Origin: RGIG9115 sp045644665
GTDB taxonomy: Bacteria > Bacillota > Clostridia > UBA1381
Assembly (NCBI GenBank): GCA_045644665.1
Contig: JAZRHH010000008.1
Location: 1 to 16,655, forward strand
DNA: 16,655 bases
Reading direction: 5' to 3'
Below are positions 1 through 5,820 of this stretch, one piece after another. The notes under the pieces were generated by a model. The model made no database searches. It was not told the DNA's origin and saw only the letters and a program-made list of their open reading frames with translations. Position 1 is the first letter of the stretch. Every line of letters begins with the position of its first letter. A program made the position numbers and the translations under genes.

Positions 1-5
1 TTCAT
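1..5 (-). CDS. Start codon of a gene running off the left edge (partial)
   Basis: On the minus strand an ATG lies at positions 5-3, preceded eight bases upstream by a strong ribosome binding site (GGAGGG, minus strand of 15-20). A promoter-like pair lies just upstream at 29-57. Only the first codon and two further bases are in the window, so the product cannot be judged. The gene would be the next one downstream of the LUD gene on the same strand. Confidence 0.5.
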
Positions 6-28
6 AAGTATATCCCTCCATATTAATT

Positions 29-57
29 TTGATATATCCTCTTTATGCTCGTGTCAA
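29..57 (-). promoter_or_regulatory. Candidate sigma-A promoter for the left-edge gene
   Basis: Minus strand: a perfect -35 TTGACA (52-57), a 17-bp spacer and a -10 TATCAA (29-34, 4 of 6). The -35 lies inside the 23-bp repeat that also occurs upstream of the LUD gene. The predicted transcript start would leave a leader of about 17 nt before the ATG at position 5. Confidence 0.45.
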
Positions 58-71
58 GTCAGGACCAAAAA
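49..71. repeat. Direct repeat copy A, flanking the LUD gene
   Basis: This 23-bp segment matches 745-767 at 20 of 23 positions, in the same orientation; the first 11 bases (TCGTGTCAAGT) are identical. On the minus strand the shared core reads ACTTGACACGA and so contains a -35 box. Because both copies sit upstream of minus-strand genes, a shared promoter or operator block is more likely than chance. Confidence 0.6.
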
Positions 72-94
72 TGCATCACATAATTTGGAATTTA

Positions 95-706
95 TCAATA
101 TCCCAATTCTTCTTTAATCAAAATCACTTCGTATTCTGCACCCATAGGTTTGTCCCACAGAACCGAAAGATTTTTGCATATTCGCTCCGGACTTTTACAG
201 TCGTAGCATTTATCACCATTTACAGCACAAGGTGTTTTGCGACAAAGCCGCTTGGCATTAAGAGGTCCTGCAATATTCCGTGCACGAAACAGTGCAGATT
301 CATAGTCAGGTGCAACTTTATTTCCACCTATAACCAAGTATACTTTAGATGGTCCATAGGAAATTGCCGCAACGCGGTTGCCTGTACCATCAATATTGAC
401 AATCTCGCCATTTTCGGAAATTCCGTTAACGGAGCTGATATATATGTCAGCCTGAGTTGCCGCTAAACGGGTTTCCATTATGGTCATATTTTCCGGTTTC
501 TCATCGTGCCAATAGACCGTGTTATGTGTTGATAGCATTTTGTATAAATTCATTTCGTGAAGAGTTACCGAACCTCCAAACCCTATTACTTTTCCGTCTA
601 TTTCGCTATCCATATACTCTGCAGCTGCTTCTTTGGTGTCAAAAACAGACACCTGATATCCCTTTTCTTCTAAAGCATTTTTCAGTTTTGTAAAATCGTA
701 TTTCAT
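95..706 (-). CDS. LUD domain protein (LutC/YkgG-like, DUF162)
   Basis: A 203-residue protein of the LUD family, whose best-known members (LutB, LutC) take part in lactate oxidation; many single-domain clostridial members have no assigned reaction. The family signature is clear: the GFGGSVTLHE block at 42-51 and the run around residues 104-130 with DGTGN, YGPSK and GGNK. A C-terminal cysteine cluster (C155, C160, C167, C170, C177) could bind a metal or an Fe-S cluster. There is no signal peptide or membrane segment, so it should be cytosolic. The start is supported by AGAGG seven bases upstream. No lutA or lutB partner lies in the window. Family assignment is confident; a lactate role is not shown. 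Confidence 0.85.
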   Translation of the reverse strand: MKYDFTKLKNALEEKGYQVSVFDTKEAAAEYMDSEIDGKVIGFGGSVTLHEMNLYKMLSTHNTVYWHDEKPENMTIMETRLAATQADIYISSVNGISENGEIVNIDGTGNRVAAISYGPSKVYLVIGGNKVAPDYESALFRARNIAGPLNAKRLCRKTPCAVNGDKCYDCKSPERICKNLSVLWDKPMGAEYEVILIKEELGY

Positions 707-744
707 TGTTTTTACCTCTTTTTATGTGAATTTCAAATTTAAGT

Positions 745-767
745 TCGTGTCAAGTTAGAAACAAAAA
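745..767. repeat. Direct repeat copy B, upstream of the LUD gene
   Basis: Second copy of the 23-bp repeat at 49-71 (20 of 23 identical). On the minus strand it carries TTGACA at 753-748, about 40 bp before the LUD start codon, so it could be the LUD -35 box. However, no good -10 lies 16-18 bp downstream (TTCACA or TCACAT only), so the promoter may need an activator or may be weak. Confidence 0.5.
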
Positions 768-773
768 ATTATA

Positions 774-1499
774 TTATGTGTCAAACTCGAAGTAATACAT
801 CTTATCTGTATCACAATCATAAATAGCTATTGAAAAATCCAAAGAATATCTATCAAACAATTCAGAATCATCTGTACTGTCCTTACTCTCTAAAGACCTG
901 TCTTCAAACATATAATATCCCTTCTCTATTTTGGGCATATGGGCTTCTTCTGCCAACTCATATCCATATGTAATACCATCTTTTTCTCCACCATACATTA
1001 TAAGATTAAGGTTTTCGGATAAAGGTAGTTTATTCCAATCTTCTACTTTTTCTAATGCCTGCTCTTTATTATTAGAACAATCTAAAATCAAATAATATGA
1101 ACCATCACCAAGAAATCCTCCATGGGTGTCAAGTTCTTCAACAACAGAAAAATCTTTTTTGGCAAACCCAAAGTATTCAGTTGTTTTGCCAATATAACTC
1201 GCCGTTGGTTTTAATGATAATAAATACAGCAAAGCCAACAAACAATGTGCAATTGGAAGAAACGATTTCCTAGAAAACGTTTTTCCTTTCCAGGTTTTAT
1301 TTAATGCAAATATATAACTTATGATATATGTTGCACCTATTAATACTCCAATTAAAGCAGAAATAATTTCAAGAAAAGATGACACCTTTATAAGTGAACT
1401 AATAAACCACAGCAACGTCAATAAACTCCCAAGAATAGCAACAGGAATAGGCAGAGCAAAAATGGTAAATAAAAATACAATTAAAATTTTATTCTTCAT
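774..1499 (-). CDS. Membrane protein of unknown function, 241 aa
   Basis: I do not recognise this family. The N-terminal ~100 residues hold about three to four hydrophobic membrane segments (roughly 3-36, 40-64 and 80-98). The C-terminal ~135 residues are soluble, acidic and rich in Tyr and Asp/Glu. I chose the ATG at 1499 because AAAGGAGAGG sits just upstream; the in-frame ATG at 1523 has no ribosome binding site. It has its own promoter (1581-1609). The base composition is very AT-rich, unlike the neighbouring SLH gene, which fits an accessory gene with low expression. No clear terminator separates it from the LUD gene 67 bp downstream, so read-through is possible. Confidence 0.7.
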   Translation of the reverse strand: MKNKILIVFLFTIFALPIPVAILGSLLTLLWFISSLIKVSSFLEIISALIGVLIGATYIISYIFALNKTWKGKTFSRKSFLPIAHCLLALLYLLSLKPTASYIGKTTEYFGFAKKDFSVVEELDTHGGFLGDGSYYLILDCSNNKEQALEKVEDWNKLPLSENLNLIMYGGEKDGITYGYELAEEAHMPKIEKGYYMFEDRSLESKDSTDDSELFDRYSLDFSIAIYDCDTDKMYYFEFDT

Positions 1500-1580
1500 A
1501 TCTTCCTCTCCTTTCCGCATCATTCGACACTCTTTACTAAGACTTTATCTCTTTTCTCTATCCGCAAATTTACACCATAC

Positions 1581-1609
1581 ATTGTATCATAAAATATTTT
1601 TATTGTCTA
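1581..1609 (-). promoter_or_regulatory. Sigma-A promoter of the 241-aa membrane protein
   Basis: Minus strand: -35 TAGACA (1604-1609, 5 of 6), a 17-bp spacer, and -10 TACAAT (1581-1586) preceded by TGA, giving an extended -10 TATGATACAAT. The leader would be about 75 nt. Between this promoter and the SLH promoters at 1689 I see only AT-rich sequence. Confidence 0.65.
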
Positions 1610-1688
1610 TAAGAAGTGTTATTTTTTTACATATTTTTATGTTTATACCTATATAGTTAAAGATAATTTAATTACCATAAATTGTGGA

Positions 1689-1717
1689 TTGATTTTATGA
1701 ATAATTTAGTGTATGAT
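1689..1717 (+). promoter_or_regulatory. Candidate upstream promoter (P1) of the SLH protein gene
   Basis: TTGATT (1689-1694), a 17-bp spacer and TATGAT (1712-1717, 5 of 6). Transcription would begin near 1724 and give a leader of about 83 nt that contains the P2 region and the GCAA hairpin. Confidence 0.5.
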
Positions 1718-1728
1718 AGCAAATGTGG

Positions 1729-1757
1729 TTGACATAAATACAATTTATATGTAAACC
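1729..1757 (+). promoter_or_regulatory. Candidate downstream promoter (P2) of the SLH protein gene
   Basis: A perfect -35 TTGACA lies at 1729-1734. The hexamer 17 bp downstream is TAAACC (1752-1757, only 3 of 6); TGTAAA at 1750 is the alternative. The strong -35 with a poor -10 suggests either a regulated promoter or that P1 is the main one. Confidence 0.4.
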
Positions 1758-1771
1758 ATGTAGGTGTAGGA

Positions 1772-1783
1772 GGACGCAAGTCC
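1772..1783 (+). promoter_or_regulatory. GNRA-tetraloop hairpin in the SLH mRNA leader
   Basis: GGAC-GCAA-GTCC forms a 4-bp GC-rich stem capped by a GNRA tetraloop. It lies between an upstream AGGAGG (1768-1773) and the ribosome binding site AAGGAGG (1794-1800), 23 bases before the start codon. It could stabilise the 5' end or act as a standby site, as is common in leaders of abundant surface-protein mRNAs; this role is inferred. Confidence 0.5.
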
Positions 1784-1806
1784 AAAAGATTTTAAGGAGG
1801 TAAATC

Positions 1807-4377
1807 ATGAAAGATTTAAAGAAAAATCTAATTTGCGGAATTTTGTCCGCAACCACGCTTTTATCTGCCGCAACATCTTTTGCATCAATTCCGGCAGACG
1901 TTGAAGGGACAGGCTTTGAAGAGCCCATTCAAATTCTTGCCGCACTTGATGTTATGATTGGTGACGGTGACGGTAACTTCAGACCAAAGGACAACCTTAC
2001 AAGAGCAGAGGTTGCAAAAATTGCAATTCACGCAATGGGTCTTGAAGAGGCAGCTGCTTCTGCAACAGGAGCATCTAAGTTCCCTGATGTAAGCACAGAT
2101 TTCTGGGCAAACGGTTATATTAACCTTGCAACATCAACAGGTCTTATTATCGGCGATGACCAAGGTAATTTCAGACCTCTTGACAACATCACTTATGCAG
2201 AAGCAATGACGATTATGGTACGTGCTACAGGCCACGAGCCATCTGCTATCCAAAAGGGCGGCTTCCCTAACGGCTATGTGCTTGTAGGTTCTGAAAACAA
2301 AATGAATGCAAATGTTTCAGGCACAACTCACAGCCCAATCACAAGAGGCAACATGGCATTCCTAACAGTAAACGCCCTTAAAACAAAGATGATGGAACAA
2401 ACAAGCTTTGGTGACAGACCAACTTACGAAATAGTTGACAAGACATTGCTTAAAGAAAAGCTTAATGTAACTGAAGCAGCAGGTCAGGTAACCGCCATTC
2501 CAACATCTGCACTTGACGGCGAAAGCTCACTTTCAGACGGTCAGGTTAAAATTGGAGACAAAATTTATGACACAGAGTATAATGTAAATAACCTTCTTGG
2601 ATACAACGTAAACTATTACGTTAAAGAAGACAGACACGGAAGTGAATCAGTTATTCTTGCACTTCCTATAAAAGAAAAGAATAACGAGCTTCAAATTAAG
2701 GCAGACCTTTTTGATTCTATTACAACAAAGAACTCAAACAAGGCTATAAGCTACTTTAAAGCTGAAAATGACAGCAAAACACAGCTTGCTGAGCTTGACT
2801 CTGCAGCAACACTTATCTACAACGGTAAGCACGCAGCTATGTCAGATGAACTTCTTAACATGAAGAATAAGTCAGGTAAAATGACACTTCTTGATACTAA
2901 CAAAGACGGAAAATACGATATAGTATTTGTTTCAAGCTACTTCAACATGGTAGTTGATACAGTTTCAAGCCTTGGTAAGATTAACGACAAGTATGACGCT
3001 CCGTCAATTACTCTTAACGAGGATGTAACTTATACGATGATGAAAGGTCTTGAAAGCATAGAGGTTTCTGACCTTGAGGAATATGACGTTCTTTCTGTAT
3101 CAAAGAGCCTTGACGGCAAGCTTTTTGACATCATTGTAACAAACAAAACAGTTTCAGGCATAATTACAGCTATCTCCGATAACGAGTATGTAATTGATAA
3201 AGTTCCTTATAAAGTTGCTGCCAACTTTACAGGCGAACTTAAAATAGGAACAGAAGCAACATTCTATCTTGATTTCGAAGATAAGATTGCTGCAACAGAC
3301 ACAGCTATGCTTCTTAGCTCAAACTACGGCTATATGTCAAGAGCATATGCAGTAGACGGCAACGAAATTGTAAAGTTTAAAATCTTTACAAAAGAAGGAA
3401 AGGAAATCATAGTTGAAGCAGCAGAAAAAGTTAAGCTCAACGGCGCAGCATCAGAAAAAGCACAGACAGTTCTTGCAAAAATTCAGGAAGCTGCAGGCGA
3501 AAACGTTGCACAGCTTATCACTTATAAGCTAAATGCAGAAGATAAGCTTACAGAAATTAACACAGCAACAGACAACAGCGAAACAGGTGCTGTAAACAAA
3601 ACAAAGTTCACTCTTAACTACAAGCTTTCAGACGCTGTATTCAGCGAAAAGCTTTCAAAAATTGGAAATGTAAAATTAACTGAAAACACAGTTATATTCA
3701 ACATTCCGTCAGATGACAGCAGCGAATTTGAAATTGCAAAAATTTCTATGTTCGAAGATGAACAAAAATACGACGTTCATGTATTTGACATGGCAGAAGA
3801 CTTTACAGCAAAGGCAATTATCGTAAAAAATGCAAACCTTAACACAAATGCAGAATCAAGCATAGCAGTTGTTAAAGAAGTTGCACAGGGCCAAAATGCA
3901 GAGGGCGAAGTTGCAGACATTCTCGTTGCAATGATGGACGGCAAGGAAGTAAGCTTCTTTGCTGCAGATGATGACATCTTAGTAAAGGGCGAAAACAAAG
4001 ATGCTCTTGAAGCAGGTGACATTATCCAGATAAAAACAAATGCAAACGGCGAAGTTGCAAGTATAAGACTCTTGTTCGACATTGACGCCAAGTCAACAGA
4101 GGGAACAGCTGAACCGGCTGATAACCTTAAAACTGTATACGGTAAGGTTATAAAGAAATTTACAAACTCAATCAACGTAACAGTTAACGGCGGAGAAACT
4201 GTAAACTACTCACTTTCAGACGGCGTAAAGGTTTATAAGGTAGACACAACACTTTCAAAGAATAAAGTAAGCGTTGCAGAAACAGGCGACATTCAGGTAT
4301 TTGATGCAGAAGAAAACAACAGAGTATTTATTAAACTTTATAAAGACGAAGTACAGGAAGTTGTAATCGTTCAATAA
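1807..4377 (+). CDS. SLH-domain surface-layer-type protein, 856 aa
   Basis: A secreted cell-surface protein. Residues 1-27 form a signal peptide (basic start, hydrophobic core, probable cleavage after SFA). SLH domains follow at about 36-80 and 92-141, with the diagnostic GDGDGNFRP and FPDV segments, and a more divergent third at about 150-195. SLH domains bind pyruvylated secondary cell-wall polymer. The remaining ~660 residues are beta-rich with no domain I recognise; an EF-hand-like loop (DTNKDGKYD, 363-371) may bind calcium. I see no cysteine after the signal peptide, no LPXTG and no C-terminal membrane anchor. Codon use is strongly biased (CTT, GCA, AAC), which with two promoters, AAGGAGG and a strong terminator suggests very high expression. 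A main S-layer protein is likely but not proven. Confidence 0.85.
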   Translation: MKDLKKNLICGILSATTLLSAATSFASIPADVEGTGFEEPIQILAALDVMIGDGDGNFRPKDNLTRAEVAKIAIHAMGLEEAAASATGASKFPDVSTDFWANGYINLATSTGLIIGDDQGNFRPLDNITYAEAMTIMVRATGHEPSAIQKGGFPNGYVLVGSENKMNANVSGTTHSPITRGNMAFLTVNALKTKMMEQTSFGDRPTYEIVDKTLLKEKLNVTEAAGQVTAIPTSALDGESSLSDGQVKIGDKIYDTEYNVNNLLGYNVNYYVKEDRHGSESVILALPIKEKNNELQIKADLFDSITTKNSNKAISYFKAENDSKTQLAELDSAATLIYNGKHAAMSDELLNMKNKSGKMTLLDTNKDGKYDIVFVSSYFNMVVDTVSSLGKINDKYDAPSITLNEDVTYTMMKGLESIEVSDLEEYDVLSVSKSLDGKLFDIIVTNKTVSGIITAISDNEYVIDKVPYKVAANFTGELKIGTEATFYLDFEDKIAATDTAMLLSSNYGYMSRAYAVDGNEIVKFKIFTKEGKEIIVEAAEKVKLNGAASEKAQTVLAKIQEAAGENVAQLITYKLNAEDKLTEINTATDNSETGAVNKTKFTLNYKLSDAVFSEKLSKIGNVKLTENTVIFNIPSDDSSEFEIAKISMFEDEQKYDVHVFDMAEDFTAKAIIVKNANLNTNAESSIAVVKEVAQGQNAEGEVADILVAMMDGKEVSFFAADDDILVKGENKDALEAGDIIQIKTNANGEVASIRLLFDIDAKSTEGTAEPADNLKTVYGKVIKKFTNSINVTVNGGETVNYSLSDGVKVYKVDTTLSKNKVSVAETGDIQVFDAEENNRVFIKLYKDEVQEVVIVQ

Positions 4378-4422
4378 TATTGAATTACCACTGACAATCT
4401 TCTCTAATATTCCCTCTCTTTA

Positions 4423-4457
4423 AAATATCCCTGCAGCTATGTGCTGCAGGGATATTT
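4423..4457. terminator. Intrinsic terminator shared by the SLH gene and the convergent 59-aa ORF
   Basis: A perfect 15-bp stem (4423-4437 with 4443-4457) around the loop TATGT, containing CCCTGCAGC/GCTGCAGGG. On the plus strand it runs into TTTCTTTATT, a good tail for the SLH gene. On the minus strand it ends in TTTT, so it could also stop transcription from 4642. Confidence 0.9.
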
Positions 4458-4462
4458 CTTTA

Positions 4463-4642
4463 TTAAAAAAAGCTGTCAAGAGCATTTTTCTTTCTTATAA
4501 GCCTCTCCCCTAAGTCTTCTGCGTGTCTTGAAATAAGATTTGTAAGAAATCCTGTGCTTTTCATTCTGCCTACCATAAACACACATGCATCAAAAAAAAG
4601 AGTATTTATATAATATAAAAAACTTTTAAATAAAATCTTCAT
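4463..4642 (-). CDS. Candidate 59-aa small protein convergent to the SLH gene
   Basis: An uninterrupted 60-codon frame including the stop, from ATG at 4642 to TAA at 4463, in a region that otherwise holds no gene. The product has a hydrophobic, aromatic N-terminal part (residues 4-25, e.g. LFKSFLYYINTLFF) and a charged, amphipathic C-terminal part (HAEDLGERLIRKKNALDSFF, 40-59). It could be a small membrane-associated protein. A GGTGG lies eight bases before the ATG, and the stop sits six bases from the shared terminator, which is the layout seen for the real convergent genes here. A weak promoter (TTCAAC, 17 bp, TATGCT) lies at 4681-4709 on the minus strand. I recognise no family. Alternative starts are ATG at 4576 and 4564. 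Confidence 0.45.
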   Translation of the reverse strand: MKILFKSFLYYINTLFFDACVFMVGRMKSTGFLTNLISRHAEDLGERLIRKKNALDSFF

Positions 4643-4748
4643 TAAAATACCACCATATTAATAATTTTACTGCTATTATTAGCATATGCTCTATGTTTTA
4701 ATTGTTGAAAAAATTGGATAATAAAAATTATTTTTTAAAATAGAAAAT

Positions 4749-4793
4749 GAGAAAACAAGAGATATTTAAAGATATCAAGAGAAAACAAGAGAT
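4749..4793 (+). repeat. Two 15-bp direct repeats upstream of the rplM promoter
   Basis: GAGAAAACAAGAGAT occurs exactly at 4749-4763 and again at 4779-4793, a period of 30 bp (about three helical turns). The second copy ends 35 bp before the -35 box of rplM. Between 4643 and 4828 the sequence is otherwise very AT-rich and shows no gene. The repeats could be a protein binding site or simple local duplication. Confidence 0.65.
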
Positions 4794-4828
4794 TTCAAAA
4801 ACAATTTAATTTTTTTATTAAAAAAGTA

Positions 4829-4857
4829 TTGACAAACCTTTTAAACTATAGTAGAAT
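4829..4857 (+). promoter_or_regulatory. Sigma-A promoter of rplM-rpsI
   Basis: TTGACA (4829-4834), a 17-bp spacer and TAGAAT (4852-4857). An A/T-rich stretch directly upstream (4800-4827) could serve as an UP element. The transcript would start near 4864, giving a leader of about 59 nt. Confidence 0.85.
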
Positions 4858-4868
4858 ATGTCGTGCAG

Positions 4869-4891
4869 GTCGAAAATACGTTGTTTTCGAC
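4869..4891 (+). promoter_or_regulatory. Leader hairpin of rplM, possible L13 leader
   Basis: GTCGAAAA (4869-4876) pairs with TTTTCGAC (4884-4891) around a 7-base loop, in the untranslated leader 17 bases before AGGAGG. Low-GC Gram-positive bacteria have a known L13 leader RNA family thought to mediate autogenous control by the operon's ribosomal protein. Position and size fit, but I cannot test covariation against that family. Confidence 0.5.
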
Positions 4892-4922
4892 AAGATAAAT
4901 ACATGATAGGAGGAAATTCAAA

Positions 4923-5363
4923 GTGAATAGTAGTTTTATGGCAAAGCCCGCTGAAATTGAAAGAAAATGGTATATAATTGACGCAGCTAACAAACCTCTT
5001 GGCCGTGTTGCAGCTCAAGCTGCTGCTATCCTCAGAGGTAAGCATCTTCCAACTTTCACACCGAATGTTGACTGTGGTGATCATGTAATCATCATCAACG
5101 CCGCACAAGCAGTTCTTACAGGTAATAAGATTAACCAGAAGGTTCGTTATTACCACACAGGCTGGGTTGGCGGTATCAAGGAAATTCACTATAACAAGCT
5201 TATGGCTGAAAATCCTGAAAAGGCTATGATGTATGCTGTTAACGGCATGCTCCCCAACAACTCAATTGGTAGAAAGTCAATCGCTAGACTCCGCGTATAC
5301 AAGGATGCTGAGCATGGACATGCAGCTCAACAGCCAATCGAATGGACCGGAGAAATTAAATAA
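4923..5363 (+). CDS. rplM: 50S ribosomal protein L13
   Basis: L13, an early-assembling large-subunit protein that binds 23S rRNA. It has 146 residues, the usual length. The conserved family segments are present: MAKPAEIERKWYIIDA near the N terminus, the LGRVA block, AAILRGKH, GDHVIIINA, a GWVGG segment and NGMLP. I chose the GTG at 4923, because AGGAGG lies nine bases upstream and homologues carry a similar short extension before MAKP. The ATG at 4938 is the alternative. rpsI follows after 17 bp, the standard bacterial pair. Confidence 0.97.
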   Translation: MNSSFMAKPAEIERKWYIIDAANKPLGRVAAQAAAILRGKHLPTFTPNVDCGDHVIIINAAQAVLTGNKINQKVRYYHTGWVGGIKEIHYNKLMAENPEKAMMYAVNGMLPNNSIGRKSIARLRVYKDAEHGHAAQQPIEWTGEIK

Positions 5364-5380
5364 GAAGGAGGATATTACTA

Positions 5381-5776
5381 ATGGCAACACAGCAGTTTTA
5401 CGGCACAGGCAGAAGAAAGTCTTCAGTTGCAAGAGTACGTCTTGTTCCCGGCAACGGCAACATCACAATTAACGGCAGAACAATTGATGAATATTTTGGT
5501 CTAGAAACTCTCAAGGTTATAGTTCGCCAGCCTCTTGTACTTACAAAGACAATTGATAAGTTTGATATAATTGTTAAGGTTGAAGGCGGCGGTTTTACTG
5601 GTCAAGCAGGTGCTATCCGTCACGGTATTTCAAGAGCACTTCTTGAAGCTGATACAGAAAGCTACAGAGCAGACCTCAAGGCTGCAGGCTTCCTTACAAG
5701 AGACTCAAGAATGAAGGAAAGAAAGAAGTACGGTTTGAAAGCCGCACGTCGTGCTCCACAGTTCTCAAAGAGATAA
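5381..5776 (+). CDS. rpsI: 30S ribosomal protein S9
   Basis: S9, a small-subunit head protein whose C-terminal tail reaches the P-site tRNA. It has 131 residues and shows the family hallmarks: YGTGRRKSSVARVRL near the start, GGGFTGQAGAIRHGISRAL in the middle, and TRDSRMKERKKYG followed by the basic tail ending in SKR. AAGGAGG lies ten bases upstream of the ATG. It is the last gene of the rplM operon, and the terminator begins 14 bp after its stop. Confidence 0.98.
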   Translation: MATQQFYGTGRRKSSVARVRLVPGNGNITINGRTIDEYFGLETLKVIVRQPLVLTKTIDKFDIIVKVEGGGFTGQAGAIRHGISRALLEADTESYRADLKAAGFLTRDSRMKERKKYGLKAARRAPQFSKR

Positions 5777-5790
5777 TTATTTTATCTACA

Positions 5791-5820
5791 AAAAACCACA
5801 AGCTATTGCTTGTGGTTTTT
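5791..5820. terminator. Bidirectional terminator between rpsI and the calcium ATPase gene
   Basis: A 13-bp stem (5791-5803 with 5808-5820) around TATT, with A and T tracts on both flanks, so it works for either strand. The ATPase stop codon TAG (minus strand of 5803-5805) lies at the edge of the loop, meaning the last ATPase codons form one arm of the stem. Confidence 0.9.

Noticed and set aside
29..466. 145-codon plus-strand frame opposite the LUD gene
   Set aside because: The minus-strand LUD family motifs and ribosome binding site are clear; the plus-strand product resembles no protein.
49..767. Flanking repeats of an insertion sequence around the LUD gene
   Set aside because: The repeats are direct and imperfect, lie in promoter positions, and enclose an ordinary LUD gene with no transposase.
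3777..4175. 132-codon minus-strand frame opposite the SLH gene
   Set aside because: It is a shadow of the highly biased codons of the SLH gene, with no ribosome binding site.
4749..4793. CRISPR array
   Set aside because: Only two 15-bp repeats with a 15-bp gap, no cas genes, and they are too short for CRISPR repeats.
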